Notes: generated by a model not told the origin, from the letters alone. DNA of 64,000 bases from Kitasatospora sp. MAP5-34 (GCF_029894335.1 NZ_JARXZC010000042.1:1-64000); one strand, 5' to 3'; counted from the stretch's first letter, positions 36,643 through 45,891 are shown. A program made the numbers and translations.

Positions 36643-37698
36643 ATGGAAGCGGGCACGGAAGCGGGCACGGTGGCGGAACTGGTCGGGCAGGCCCTGGCGG
36701 CGGTACGCGTCGCCCGGGGGAGCGATGACCGGGACGAGTACGGGGCCCTGCTGCGGCGGGCGGCGGCCGACGGGCCGGGGGCGCTGCGGCTCGGCCTGGA
36801 GCTGCTCGGTTCGCACGACCCGGCCGAGCGCGCGGCGGGCTGTGACCTGCTGGGCCACGCGAGCGACCGGAACGCGGAGGTCCGCGCCGAGGCGGCGGCC
36901 GCGCTGGTCACGTTGGCGGAGCGGGAGAGTGAGGGCTGCGTGCTGTGGTCGCTGGCGGGCGCGATCGAGATGACGTACGACCGGCGCGCGGTCCCCGTGC
37001 TCGTCGCCCTCGCCGGGCACCCCGACGCCGAGGTCCGCCGGCGGGTGGCCGGCTCCTTCGCGGGGGTCGCCACCGGCCTGGCGGACGGGCCGGACATCCG
37101 CACCCTCGTCACGCTGACCCGCGACCGGGACCCGGAGGTCCGCAACTGGGCGACGTTCACCCTGGGCTTCCAGGCCGAGGCCGACAGCCCCGCGATCCGG
37201 GCCGCCCTCTGGGACCGGGTGGACGACGAGAACGCGGACGCCCGCGAGGAGGGCATCCGCGGACTCGCCCGGCGCCGCGACCGGCGCGCCGTCCCGCTGC
37301 TGGCGCAGCTGCTCGGCGACCCCGGCGGCGCGCACGTCCTCACGTTCCAGGCGGCGCAGATCATCGGCAGCCCCGAACTGCTGCCGGCCCTGCTGGAGTA
37401 CGAGCCGGGCGGCGCCTGGGTGGCCGAGGCCGTCAACGCCTGCGACCCGGTGCGCCGGGCCCGCTTCGACGCCGCCGCCTGGGCCCTGCTGTGCGCGCTC
37501 GACCGGCTCCGCCCCGAACTGCGCGCCTGCGTGTCCATGGAACGCTTCGACCCCGGCCTGTCCCTTCGCCTCGGCGCCGACCCCGGATCGCCGGGCTACG
37601 ACGTCGAGGCGCTGCTCGCGCGGGCGGACGGCGACCCCGAACGTGCTGCCGGACTGGTCGCGTCCGACCGGCCGGGGACACCCGGGCGCGGCAGCTGA
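36643..37698 (+). CDS. HEAT-repeat protein
   Basis: A 351-residue protein built of helical repeats, for example DPAERAAGCDLLGHASDRN, HPDAEVRRRVAGSFAGVA and DRDPEVRNWATFTLGFQAE, each with the D-x-E-V-R pattern of HEAT/PBS-lyase repeats. It probably serves as a binding scaffold. ATG 36643 is preferred; the frame is open back to GTG 36526, but the added residues look non-coding. The gene stands alone. Confidence 0.75.
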   Translation: MEAGTEAGTVAELVGQALAAVRVARGSDDRDEYGALLRRAAADGPGALRLGLELLGSHDPAERAAGCDLLGHASDRNAEVRAEAAAALVTLAERESEGCVLWSLAGAIEMTYDRRAVPVLVALAGHPDAEVRRRVAGSFAGVATGLADGPDIRTLVTLTRDRDPEVRNWATFTLGFQAEADSPAIRAALWDRVDDENADAREEGIRGLARRRDRRAVPLLAQLLGDPGGAHVLTFQAAQIIGSPELLPALLEYEPGGAWVAEAVNACDPVRRARFDAAAWALLCALDRLRPELRACVSMERFDPGLSLRLGADPGSPGYDVEALLARADGDPERAAGLVASDRPGTPGRGS

Positions 37699-37740
37699 CC
37701 TGGGACACGCAATGATTGAGTGACGGGAGCTGGGAGTCTC

Positions 37741-38695
37741 AGGGGCACCCGCAAGGGCCCGAAGATGGCGCCGCCCCGGTTCACGTCCAAGCGGGACAAC
37801 CGGCAGGCGGTGCGGTTCACCGCGAACGCCCGCTAGTCGGTCACGCCCGGCGGGAAGCTGAACCTGCCGAAGATCGGCCCGGTGCCGGTCCGCTGGTCCC
37901 GCGCGCTGCCGTCCGTCCCGTCCACGGTGACCGTGGTCAAGGACGCCGCCGGAAGGTACTTCGCGTCGTTCGTCGTGGAGACCGCCCCCGACCTGCTGCC
38001 GCCCACGGACGCGGCGGTGGGCATCGACCCCGGGCTGACCCGCTTCGCGGTCCTGTCCGACGGCCGGAAGATCGACTCGCCGAGGTTCCTGCGCCGCGCC
38101 GAGAAGAAACTCAAGGCGCGCCCAGCGGGCCCTGTCCCGCAAGGCCAAGGGCAGCAGCAACCGCGAGAAGCAACGGATCAAGGTCGCCCGGGCCCAGTCC
38201 CGCGTGGCCGACGCCCGGCGCGAGTTCCACCACCAGCTCTCCACCTCTCTCGTGCGCGAGAACCAAGCGCTCGCGGTGGAGACGTCGGCGGTCAGGGGAC
38301 TTGCCCGGACCCGCCTGGCCAAGTCGGTGCACGACGCCGGACGGTCCGCGTTCGTGAACATGCTGGAGTGCAAGGCCGGCCGCCACGGACGCGAGTTCAT
38401 CCGGATCGGACGGTTCGAGCCGACCAGCCAGGTCTGCTCGCACTGCGGGACCAAGGACGGCCCCAAGCCCCTGAGTGTCCGGGAGTGGACGTGCGGGGAC
38501 TGCGGGACCGTCCATGACCGGGACGTCAACGCCGCCCGGAACATCGCCAAGGCCGCAGGACTTGCGGTCTCAGCCTGTGGAGCGCGGGTAGGACCGGGAC
38601 TCGTCCCGGCACCGCGCGGTGAAGCAGGAACCCACCCGGATGCCGCGCCATCCGCGCGCGGCGTGGAGGGAATCACCAACCCTTCAGGCCGGTGA
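37741..38695 (+). pseudogene. IS200/IS605-family TnpB (OrfB) relic
   Basis: Remnant of a TnpB nuclease gene. The first roughly 120 residues are missing; the sequence starts in the beta-barrel region, meets an in-frame TAG at 37832, and continues with VGIDPGLTRFAVLSDGRKI (first catalytic Asp). A one-base shift near 38115-38120 moves the frame to RKAKGSSNREKQRIKVARAQ, LAVETSAVRGLARTRLA (catalytic Glu), CSHCG and CGDCG (zinc finger) and DRDVNAARNI (last Asp). No TnpA gene is near. Confidence 0.85.
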
Positions 38696-38754
38696 GGATG
38701 TCAAGACAAGGAACTGCTCAACACGGGCGCCGGCCGACGTGTACGGCGGTCAGG

Positions 38755-39132
38755 TCAGGGCGTGAGGTCGATGACGCGGACCGGCCGGCCCTTCCAGCGG
38801 CCCGGGTCGACGGTGGCGACGACCGCGCCGTCCGGGCGCTCCGGGGTCGGGGCGGCGGCGTAGCGGGTGTGGGCCTCGGCCCAGGTGCTCTCGGTGGCGA
38901 GCGCCAGGGCGGCCGGCAGGTCCAGCTCGAGGACGGTGACTGCGGGGAGGGCGGCGAGGTGTTCGGCGGTGCCGGGGCGGGCGCGGTCGGCCTCCACCAG
39001 GGCGCAGGCGGGGGCGTAGAGGTACCAGCCGGGTTCGGCGTGGGCGCGGTGGATGAGGCGGGAGGCGAGGAGGTTGCCGCGTCCGGCGGCGACCATCGCG
39101 GTGTCGTCCAGGACGACGTGCAGCCCGGTCAC
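38755..39132 (-). CDS. PIN-like toxin of a type II toxin-antitoxin pair
   Basis: A 125-residue protein with LHVVLDDTAMVAAGRGN (first acidic cluster) and ACALVEADRARPGTAEHLA (conserved Glu), consistent with the PIN nuclease fold of VapC-type toxins. The GTG start overlaps the antitoxin stop (GTGA), the usual coupling for such pairs. The tail KGRPVRVIDLTP is also typical of actinobacterial PIN proteins. Confidence 0.7.
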   Translation of the reverse strand: MTGLHVVLDDTAMVAAGRGNLLASRLIHRAHAEPGWYLYAPACALVEADRARPGTAEHLAALPAVTVLELDLPAALALATESTWAEAHTRYAAAPTPERPDGAVVATVDPGRWKGRPVRVIDLTP

Positions 39133-39389
39133 CGGCCGCCGCCGGCCTCGGCCAGGCGCCGGTCGAGTTCGGCGTCCAGCTGCTCGGTGCGCGCGGCGTC
39201 GGGGTCGTAGCCGTTCCAGTCGGCGAGCGCCGCCCGGGCCTGCTCGGCGCGCTCGGCCCGTTCGGCGGGGGTGAGCAGGTTGTCGGCGAGGCGGGTGAGG
39301 TAGGCGCGCAGCGACAGGTGCTCGGCGGCGGCGATCTCGGCCAGGCGGTCGCGAGCCTCGGCGGGGATGCGGATGTTGGCGTCGGCCAT
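39129..39389 (-). CDS. Ribbon-helix-helix antitoxin
   Basis: An 86-residue protein. The N-terminal DANIRIPAEARDRLAEIAAAE segment followed by LRAYLTRLADNLLTP is an Arc/CopG-type ribbon-helix-helix DNA-binding domain; the acidic helical C-terminus would bind the PIN toxin encoded next. ATG 39389 follows gaaggagcaccc. It probably autoregulates the pair. Confidence 0.75.
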   Translation of the reverse strand: MADANIRIPAEARDRLAEIAAAEHLSLRAYLTRLADNLLTPAERAERAEQARAALADWNGYDPDAARTEQLDAELDRRLAEAGGGR

Positions 39390-39540
39390 CGGGTGCTCCT
39401 TCCAGTCCCCAGCGGGGTACGGGTACGCACCCGTACCCGCACATTCCGCGAGTATCCAGTCCCGGCGAGGGCCGGCCGATCTCACCGAACCCTGCCCGGC
39501 CGCCAGGAGGCGCGGGCCGGGGCAGGGGCCGGACACGGGG

Positions 39541-40599
39541 TCAGGCCGGGCGGGTCTGCGCCCAGTCGTAGAGGCGGTGGGCGCTGTCACCAAGACGGGT
39601 GGCGTAGAGCGTACCGGCCTGCCCGCCCGCGAGTTCGTCGGTGGTGGTGGTGACGCCGACGACGGTGCCGACGCCGGTCCGGGTGTCGAACCGTGCGAGG
39701 TGGGGGCCGCCGCTCGCCCCGTGCCCCATGTCGCAGGACTCGCCCCACAGGAGGGGCGCCTTGGGGCCGGGCCGGGCCGGCCCGGCGCAGTGGATCATGC
39801 GTGATCCGGCGTATTTGGCACCGGGGTTGTTCAGCCGGTCCTTCGGGTACCCGAAGGTGTGGATGAACTCGTCCCCGGCGGGCTCGGTGAACGCGATCCG
39901 CTGGCTTCCCGTGACGTCCGCGATCCGCCGTCCCCCGGCCGAGGGGTTGGCCACGAGGATCCCCGTGTCGTAGCCCGCGACGGCGACATCGGCCGAGGTC
40001 GTCCTGGCAGGATCGGTGTCCCAGCGGGAGGAGGTGGCCATGTTCCTGACGCTGAAGCCGCCGAGCGGCTTCGTTCCGTTGCGGTAGCCGGGCACGAAGT
40101 AGAGGTTGTGGTTCCACGTGGCGTCGGTGGCGGGAGCCCCGACGGCCCTCAGGCAGTGCGCCGCCGTGATGAGGGTGCTGCGGTTCGCGCTGTTGACGAC
40201 CGTCGCGGTGCAACTGCCGTCGTAGCCGTCGGAGAAGGTGAAGAAGAGACGGCCGACGCTCCTGTCCACCGCGCCGCCGTGCGTCCAGACGGCCCCGGGA
40301 TCCAGCGTGCCCGCAGGAAGCGGACGCGGATCGTCAGGCGTGTTGTCGTCCTGGGGCACGGGGGTGACCTCGGGGACCAGGGCGCCCGCCAGCTTCATCC
40401 GTGCGGCGGTCCAGTAGGCGTCGACCTGGCTGCGCTCCTGTTCGGTCGTGGCGCCGGAATGCGTGGTGACGGAATCCGGTTCCGCGGCGAGGGCCGCAGC
40501 CGGCAGCAGCACCGCCGCCGTGGCCGCACTCAGCAACAGGGCTCCCGCAGCGGCGAGTCGGCGGGGGAAAGCTCGGCATGTGGCTGACATCGTTGCCAT
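39541..40599 (-). CDS. Secreted trypsin-like serine protease
   Basis: A 352-residue exported protease. A Sec signal peptide is at about 1-36 (RRLAAAGALLLSAATAAVLL, AALAAEP), then a chymotrypsin-fold domain with the catalytic His in TLITAAHCLRAVG, a likely Asp in TTSADVAVAGYD, and Ser in CDMGHGASGGPH. ATG 40599 follows aaggaaccaagg. Similar Streptomyces proteins cleave extracellular peptides. It has no visible link to the polyketide genes around it. Confidence 0.88.
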   Translation of the reverse strand: MATMSATCRAFPRRLAAAGALLLSAATAAVLLPAAALAAEPDSVTTHSGATTEQERSQVDAYWTAARMKLAGALVPEVTPVPQDDNTPDDPRPLPAGTLDPGAVWTHGGAVDRSVGRLFFTFSDGYDGSCTATVVNSANRSTLITAAHCLRAVGAPATDATWNHNLYFVPGYRNGTKPLGGFSVRNMATSSRWDTDPARTTSADVAVAGYDTGILVANPSAGGRRIADVTGSQRIAFTEPAGDEFIHTFGYPKDRLNNPGAKYAGSRMIHCAGPARPGPKAPLLWGESCDMGHGASGGPHLARFDTRTGVGTVVGVTTTTDELAGGQAGTLYATRLGDSAHRLYDWAQTRPA

Positions 40600-40860
40600 C
40601 CTTGGTTCCTTCGCGGGTGCGGGCCGTGGCAGGCCAGAAGCTGCCGGGACGCGGGTGCGCGCCCCTTGCCCCCTACGACGCGCGACCGGCCGCGAGGTTG
40701 CGACCGGCCGGGGAAGAAGCCCGCCGGGCCGTGCGCCGTTCCAACCGCGTTCCCCGCTGGAGCCCTGGTCGTTGCCCGCCCGCTGCACCCGGGCCCGGCC
40801 TGCGGGAGGCAGACCGGGCCCGGGGGGAGTGGCGGCGGGGGTGGGGGAGAGGCGGCGCGC

Positions 40861-41628
40861 CTAAACGCCGCCGTCCACGTTGAGGGTCGTGCCGCTGACG
40901 TAGCGGGAGGTGTCCCCGGCCAGGAACAGGATCGCGCCGGCCACGTCCTCGGGCTGGCAGATCCGCCCCAGCGCGGTCATCCCGACGATCCGCTCCACCG
41001 CCTCGGGCGGCAGCCCGGCCCCCGGCTCGGTCTCCGTCAGGCCCGGCGCGACGGTGTTGACCCGGATGCCGCGCGGCCCGAGCTCCTTCGACAGCGCCCG
41101 GGTTAGCCCGATCAGCGCGGCCTTGGACGCGGTGTAGTGCACCCCGCGCACCCGCCCGCGCAACGCCACCGACGAGCCGACGTTCACGACGGACGCGCCG
41201 TCGGCGAGCAGCGGCAGCACCGCCTGGGTGACCAGGTACGCCGAGGTGACGTTGTGGTCCATCACCCGGTGCCACTCGTCCTCGGCCAGGTCCGCGAACC
41301 AGACCTGGCCGTCCACCCCCACGTTGTTGACCACCGCGTCGAGCCCGCCCACCGCCTCGCGCACCCGGGCGGCCAGCACCGCGACACCCGCCGACGTCGT
41401 GACGTCCGCCTGGACCAGCCGGTGCCCCTCGCCGGTCTCCTTCAGCTCCCGGGCGAGCGTCCCGGCGTCCGCGCCACCGCCGTCCGCGCCCGCACCGTCC
41501 GCACCGGCACCGCGCGAACACACCACCACCTGCGCCCCGGCCCGCGCGAAGGCGAGCACGGTGGCCCGCCCGATGCCACGGGTACCACCGGTGACGAGCA
41601 CGCGTTTGCCGACCAGTCCCTGATCCAT
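40861..41628 (-). CDS. SDR ketoreductase-like oxidoreductase 2
   Basis: A 255-residue short-chain dehydrogenase: TGGTRGIGRATVLAFARAG, NNVGVDGQVWF, a catalytic HYTASKAALIG and the C-terminal SRYVSGTTLNVDGG. It is clearly paralogous to the protein at 18110 (same LARELKETGEGHRLVQADVT region), with an added Gly/Ala/Asp repeat loop (about 42-56). A polyketide keto-reduction role is likely. It is divergent from the glycosyltransferase and has a candidate SARP box on its own strand. Confidence 0.9.
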   Translation of the reverse strand: MDQGLVGKRVLVTGGTRGIGRATVLAFARAGAQVVVCSRGAGADGAGADGGGADAGTLARELKETGEGHRLVQADVTTSAGVAVLAARVREAVGGLDAVVNNVGVDGQVWFADLAEDEWHRVMDHNVTSAYLVTQAVLPLLADGASVVNVGSSVALRGRVRGVHYTASKAALIGLTRALSKELGPRGIRVNTVAPGLTETEPGAGLPPEAVERIVGMTALGRICQPEDVAGAILFLAGDTSRYVSGTTLNVDGGV

Positions 41629-41698
41629 CTGCTTCTCCCACTCCTGCTCCTGCTGCGGACAGTCCGCCGCCACGCTCGCGCGGGCGTCTCGCGGATCC

Positions 41699-41716
41699 CT
41701 GGACGCGCACTGGACC
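41699..41716 (-). promoter_or_regulatory. Candidate SARP box for SDR2
   Basis: On the minus strand TCCAGTG and TCCAGGG are 11 bp apart (CTGGACC at 41710 and CTGGACG at 41699 on the plus strand), 71-88 bases before the SDR start at 41628. A single TCGAGCC at 41796 faces the glycosyltransferase. Confidence 0.4.
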
Positions 41717-41938
41717 CGGACAGGCACCGGACGAGCACCGGACGGGCACCGGACCCGGCCGCGGGCCGGGCCCGGCGGGCTCCCCCCGGGCCCGTTCGAG
41801 CCCGCCACGACCGGTCCGCTAGCCGGGTGGGAGAACTTTCGCTCAGCCGTTCCACCCCCATCCGCGCGCCGGGCGCGGCGGGCCCCGCCGGCCCGGGGTG
41901 GACGGACCGTCAGTCTCCCAGGAGGGTGGGGCCGTTCC

Positions 41939-43120
41939 ATGCGGATACTGTTCACGACGTGGGCGTGGCCCTCGCACCTGTACTCGCTGGTGCCGCTGGC
42001 GTGGGCCTGCCGGGCCGCCGGGCACGAGGTGCTGATCGCAAGCCAGCCCGGGATCCTCGACGAGACCGTCCGCACCGGCCTGCCGGCCGCCGCCGTCGGA
42101 CACGACGTCGACGCCGCCGCACTGGTCCGCGGCTACCTGCTGCCGTCCACCGCCGTCCCCGCCCCGGTCGTCCCGGCCGGCCCCGAGGGCAAGGGCCCCA
42201 GGGCCATGCGGATGTTCTACGCCCACGCCGACTCCATGGTCGACGACCTCACCGAACTCGCCCGCGACTGGCACGCCGACCTGGTGGTCTACGAGCCCAC
42301 CGCCCTGGCCGGCCCGATCGCCGCCGCCGCCGCCGGCATCCCCGCCGTACGCCACCTCTACGGCACCGACCTGCTGGTACGCGCCCGCGCCATGCTGCCC
42401 GCCGTCCTCGCCCCGCTCGCCGAACGCAACGGCGCCGCCGCGTTCGACCCCTTCGGCGCCGTCACCATCGACCCCTGCCCCGACGGCTTCCAACTCCCGG
42501 TCGACTACCCGCGCCTGCCCGTACGCTACGTCCCCTTCAACGGACCCGGCGCCGCCCCCGCCCCACCGCTCGCCCCACCCGCACCGGGCCGCAGCCGCGT
42601 GGTCGTCACCTGGGGCCACACCCTGGCCAAACTCTCCACCGCCCACTTCTTCGCCCCCCAGGCCGCCGCCGCCCTGACCGGCCCCGACACCGAAGTCGTC
42701 CTCGCCGTCTCCGCCGCCCAGCAACCGCTGCTCACCGACCTGCCCGACGACATCAAGACCGTCGTGGACGTCCCCCTCAACCTGCTGCTCCCGGGCGCCG
42801 ACCTGGTCGTCTCGCACGGCGGCGCGGGCACCGTGCTGACCGCCCTGCACGCGGGCCTGCCGCTCCTGCTCGTCCCCCAACTGCCCGACCACGCCGGGCA
42901 CTCGGCCCGGGTCCTGGCGGTCGGCGCCGGCGAGGTGCTCAGCCGCGACGAGGCCACCCCCGGGCAGCTGCGCGAGGACGCCCGCCGCCTGCTGGACTCC
43001 GGCGCGCCCGGCCGCGCCGCCCGCCTGCTGCGTGAGCGGATGTTCGAGCGCCCCACCCCGGCCGACCTGGTCACCGAACTCGAGGCACTGGCCGAGCGCT
43101 CCCCGGCCGCCGCGCGCTGA
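41939..43120 (+). CDS. GT1-family glycosyltransferase
   Basis: A 393-residue glycosyltransferase with the GT-B fold of polyketide sugar transferases. The N-terminus RILFTTWAWPSHLYSLVPLAW is typical, and the donor-binding part has DLVVSHGGAGTVLTALHAGLPL and VPQLPDHAGHSARV. It would attach an activated sugar to the aromatic aglycone. ATG 41939 follows caggagggtgg. No sugar-nucleotide pathway is encoded in the window, so the donor may come from primary metabolism or from genes outside. Confidence 0.92.
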   Translation: MRILFTTWAWPSHLYSLVPLAWACRAAGHEVLIASQPGILDETVRTGLPAAAVGHDVDAAALVRGYLLPSTAVPAPVVPAGPEGKGPRAMRMFYAHADSMVDDLTELARDWHADLVVYEPTALAGPIAAAAAGIPAVRHLYGTDLLVRARAMLPAVLAPLAERNGAAAFDPFGAVTIDPCPDGFQLPVDYPRLPVRYVPFNGPGAAPAPPLAPPAPGRSRVVVTWGHTLAKLSTAHFFAPQAAAALTGPDTEVVLAVSAAQQPLLTDLPDDIKTVVDVPLNLLLPGADLVVSHGGAGTVLTALHAGLPLLLVPQLPDHAGHSARVLAVGAGEVLSRDEATPGQLREDARRLLDSGAPGRAARLLRERMFERPTPADLVTELEALAERSPAAAR

Positions 43121-43172
43121 CCCGCCCACGCCCGCCGCCTGTCCCCGTACCCGTGCGATGAAGGAGAGACCT

Positions 43173-44030
43173 GTGGAGATCGGAGTGGGCCTGCCCACCA
43201 CAGTCCCGGACAAGGACGGGCCGCAGCTGCCCGAGTGGGCCCGCCGGGCCGAGCAGTGCGGCTTCGCCAGCCTCGGCGTCCTGGACCGGCTGGTGTACGA
43301 CAGCTTCGAGTCCCTGGTCTCGCTCGCGGCCGCGGCCGCCGTGACCGAGCGGATCCGCCTGGCCAGCACCATCCTGATCGCCGGCTACCGGGGCGGCGCG
43401 GCGCTGCTCGCCAAGCAGACCGCCACCCTGGACGCGATCTCTGGCGGCCGGCTGGTCCTCGGCGTGGCCGCCGGCGGACGCGAGGACGACTACGCCGCGA
43501 CCGGCGCCGACTACCCCGGCCGGGGCGCGGCCCTGGACCGGCTCCTCGGCGAGCTCAAGGACATCTGGGCCGGCGCCGGCCCGGTCCCCGGCATCGGCCC
43601 GCAGGTGCCGCGCCCGGGCGGCATCCCGCTGCTGGTCGGCGGGCACTCCCCGCGCGCGATGCGCCGCTCCGCGAAATTCGGCACGGGCTGGATCGCGGGC
43701 GGGAACTCCGTCACCGCCTACGCCGAACTGGTCCGCCAGGCCCGGCGGACCTGGACCGAGGAAGGCCGCACCGACCGCCCGCGCATGGTCTCACTCGTCT
43801 ACGCCCACCTCGGCCCGGACGCCGGCCGCACGGCAGGGGAGTACCTGCGCGCGTACTACTCCTTCGTCGGCCCCAAGGCCGAACGCACCGCCTCAGGCGT
43901 CCTCACCGACACCCACCAGATCCAGGACGCCGTCCAGGCCTACGCCGAGGCCGGCTGCGACGAACTGATCCTGCTGCCCTGCACGGCCGACCTCAAACAG
44001 GTCGAACTCCTCGCCACCGCCGCCCTCTGA
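43173..44030 (+). CDS. Luciferase-like (LLM) flavin oxidoreductase
   Basis: A 285-residue TIM-barrel enzyme of the luciferase-like family, probably using F420 or FMN. Features are EIGVGLPTTVPDKDGPQLPE at the start, TERIRLASTILIAGYRGGA, a GGRLVLGVAAGGREDDY region and GGIPLLVGGHSPRAMRRSAKF. GTG 43173 follows aaggagagacct; an ATG 15 bases upstream is an alternative. It lies 52 bases after the glycosyltransferase, so the two are probably cotranscribed and act together in tailoring. Confidence 0.9.
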   Translation: MEIGVGLPTTVPDKDGPQLPEWARRAEQCGFASLGVLDRLVYDSFESLVSLAAAAAVTERIRLASTILIAGYRGGAALLAKQTATLDAISGGRLVLGVAAGGREDDYAATGADYPGRGAALDRLLGELKDIWAGAGPVPGIGPQVPRPGGIPLLVGGHSPRAMRRSAKFGTGWIAGGNSVTAYAELVRQARRTWTEEGRTDRPRMVSLVYAHLGPDAGRTAGEYLRAYYSFVGPKAERTASGVLTDTHQIQDAVQAYAEAGCDELILLPCTADLKQVELLATAAL

Positions 44031-44050
44031 CCCACCGCCGCCCACGCCGT

Positions 44051-44083
44051 CTGCCCGGCCCCGCACTGTGCGGGGCCGGGCAG
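44051..44083. terminator. Bidirectional hairpin
   Basis: A 15-bp perfect stem, ctgcccggccccgca / tgcggggccgggcag, with a 3-base loop, between the convergent LLM gene and the broken phosphotransferase gene. Confidence 0.8.
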
Positions 44084-44101
44084 CGGTGGGCCCTGCCCGC
44101 G

Positions 44102-44925
44102 TCAGTCCACCGGACGAACCCCGGTGAGCTTGCACGCGGCGTCGGCGAGGAGGGGCGCCAGCTCGGGGTAGTACCCCCGGTCGACGGCCTGGAGCATCTC
44201 CGCGAGGGCGGCCAGTTGGCCGACACGTCCCGCCGGGGTGTCGAGGACGGCGGAGAACTCCGTGCGGATACGGTCCGCGACCGCCGGAACGAGAAGGCTG
44301 CTCACCCACAGAAGCGCGGGGGCGTAGCCGACCGGGACGAGCCCCCAGCGCTCCCAGTCCAGGACCATGAGCGGCCGGGCGGTCAGATTGGCCCAGTGCA
44401 GGTCGCCGTGACCGGTGATCCGCTCCACCTCCGCGGGGGCGGGGATGCCGAGGTACTTCGGAAACACCTCCTCCATCCAGGACGGCCGCAAGGTGACCTT
44501 CGTACCGGGCGCCGTCGCGATGCCGTCCAGCGCGTTCTCAGGCCGCTCCACCAGCTGTCCCCCAGATCCGGGTCCGTGCGTAGATCCGGCGTGAGGGACA
44601 CCACGGGCCCCGTGAAGTCGAAGACGTCGGCCTGGTGGAAACAGCCGGCCTCGGTCCAGTCCACGGTGTCGTGCAGCCGTGGGCGCGGAACGGACTGCGG
44701 GATGAACTGCTGCGCCCCGAGGGGTCCTTGGCCAGACGGCCGGGGGGCGTGGCGGCGGCTGTGGCAGGAGACGCGAAGCCAGCGGTCTTCGGCTCGGCGG
44801 CCGATGGTGGAGCCGGAGGTACCGAAGACGGACGGGCCGGAGCAGGCGAGGCCGAGGAAGGCGGCGGCTTTGGTGTGTGCGGCCTCCATGCGGTGGCGGG
44901 TCGCGTCATCCGGCTGAAAGGACAT
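44102..44925 (-). pseudogene. Aminoglycoside phosphotransferase-family protein, frameshifted
   Basis: Two minus-strand frames together make one APH/choline-kinase-like protein of about 274 residues. The N-terminal frame starts at ATG 44925 behind caggaaggtgctcg and runs through MEAAHTKAAAFLGLACSG, RPRLHDTVDWTEAG and DSWWSGLRT. Near 44540 one base is lost and the sequence continues as ALDGIATAPGT, ERITGHGDLHWANLTARPLM (catalytic loop) and LDWERWGLVPVGYAP. All else looks intact, so the break is recent or a sequencing error. Confidence 0.75.
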
Positions 44926-45030
44926 CGAGCACCTTCCTGAGTCGGCCTTCGGGGACCGGGTGGGCGAGAGCTGTCGTGGCATCGTCCCAGTGTTCGCGGC
45001 TGCCGGTCGAGGTGAGGACGACGTCCAACG
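44906..45030 (-). pseudogene. Possible C-terminal gene remnant
   Basis: About 40 residues (LDVVLTSTGSREHWDDATTA, then HPVPEGRLRKVLDVL) resemble the end of an aldo/keto reductase. They stop just inside the start of the phosphotransferase gene, as an upstream operon partner would. Nothing of the rest of the gene remains: past about 45040 the sequence reads as a different gene on the other strand. Confidence 0.3.
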
Positions 45031-45043
45031 CCGGGCATGACCC

Positions 45044-45307
45044 GACGAGATCACCGCCGGGCTGAACGTGGCGGCCGGTGAAGATGTCCGATGGCTTCCC
45101 CGCAGGTGCGCGACCGACCTCGTACTCCCGGGCAACGACTTCTGGGTCTTCGATGACCGGTTGCTCCTCGTGAACCACTTCGACGGCGACGGCGAGCCGA
45201 CTGAACCGGAGCTGACCGAGGATCAGAACACGGTGAAGTTCTGTGCGGCTGCCTTCGAGGCGGTCTGGGATCGTGCTGTGCCGCACTCGGAGTACCAGCC
45301 GGCCTGA
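45044..45307 (+). pseudogene. C-terminal fragment of a DUF6879-type protein
   Basis: The frame reads ITAGLNVAAGEDVRWLPRR, TDLVLPGNDFWVFDDRLLLV and CAAAFEAVWDRAVPHSEYQ, matching the final half of DUF6879-family proteins that accompany XRE regulators. The N-terminal half is absent; the sequence to the left belongs to a minus-strand remnant, so a deletion junction lies near 45040. Confidence 0.5.
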
Positions 45308-45448
45308 TGGGAACCTGACCTTTCATGCCGTCCCCGTCCTCGACGGTTCAGCAAGCCCGGCAGGACCTGGGCCGGCGCCTGCATGATCCGACCCTGCTCC
45401 GCGAGGATGCCCGACGTATCCCGGGTGCTTCGGGCGGGCGGCTGAGTG

Positions 45449-45483
45449 CGTGAGGGTGGCAGCAGAAGGCCGCCACCCTCACG
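45449..45483. terminator. Hairpin terminator
   Basis: A 12-bp perfect stem, cgtgagggtggc / gccaccctcacg, with an 11-base loop, downstream of the minus-strand gene ending at 45517 and of the plus-strand fragment ending at 45307. Confidence 0.75.
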
Positions 45484-45516
45484 CCATGGGTGGCGGCCGT
45501 CGCGCTGCCCGGTTCC

Positions 45517-45876
45517 TCAGCCGGCCTGTTCGATGCGCTCGAAGATGTCCGCGTCGGTCTCCTGCTGCCACTCGGGCAGCTGGTCCCAGTCCGCGACGTA
45601 GCCCGGCTTCGGGTTCTCGATGTGCTTGTGGATCTGGGCGATCCAGCACAGCGCGACGAACCGGCCCTTCTGCTCGCGGCTGAGCTTGCGGGTGGTACCG
45701 CCGCTCACCTCAACGAAGTCGCGCACCTGACCGTAGACCGCAGCGGCTGACTGCCGTTCCCAGTCCGGGGTTTCCTCCCACGGGGTGATGTACCCGGGCT
45801 TCGGCTCACCGGGGAAGTGCTTCGTGACCCCGGCGATCCACGCCTCACGGAAGATGCGCCCCGCGTCGTTCGTCAT
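45517..45876 (-). CDS. Hypothetical protein with internal duplication
   Basis: A 119-residue protein of unknown function. Two halves repeat the pattern WIAGVTKHFPGEPKPGYITP / WIAQIHKHIENPKPGYVADW, each followed by an acidic helix (ETPDWERQSAAAVYGQVRDF and QLPEWQQETDADIFERIEQ). This suggests a duplicated roughly 45-residue module. The start is ATG 45876. It lies just downstream of the XRE/TPR regulator in the same direction. Confidence 0.65.
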   Translation of the reverse strand: MTNDAGRIFREAWIAGVTKHFPGEPKPGYITPWEETPDWERQSAAAVYGQVRDFVEVSGGTTRKLSREQKGRFVALCWIAQIHKHIENPKPGYVADWDQLPEWQQETDADIFERIEQAG

Positions 45877-45891
45877 CTGGTCATCCCTTCA

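Noticed and set aside
44906-45286. Complete minus-strand gene of 126 codons
   Set aside because: Only the last 40 residues look like protein. The front part lies antisense to the better supported DUF6879 fragment.
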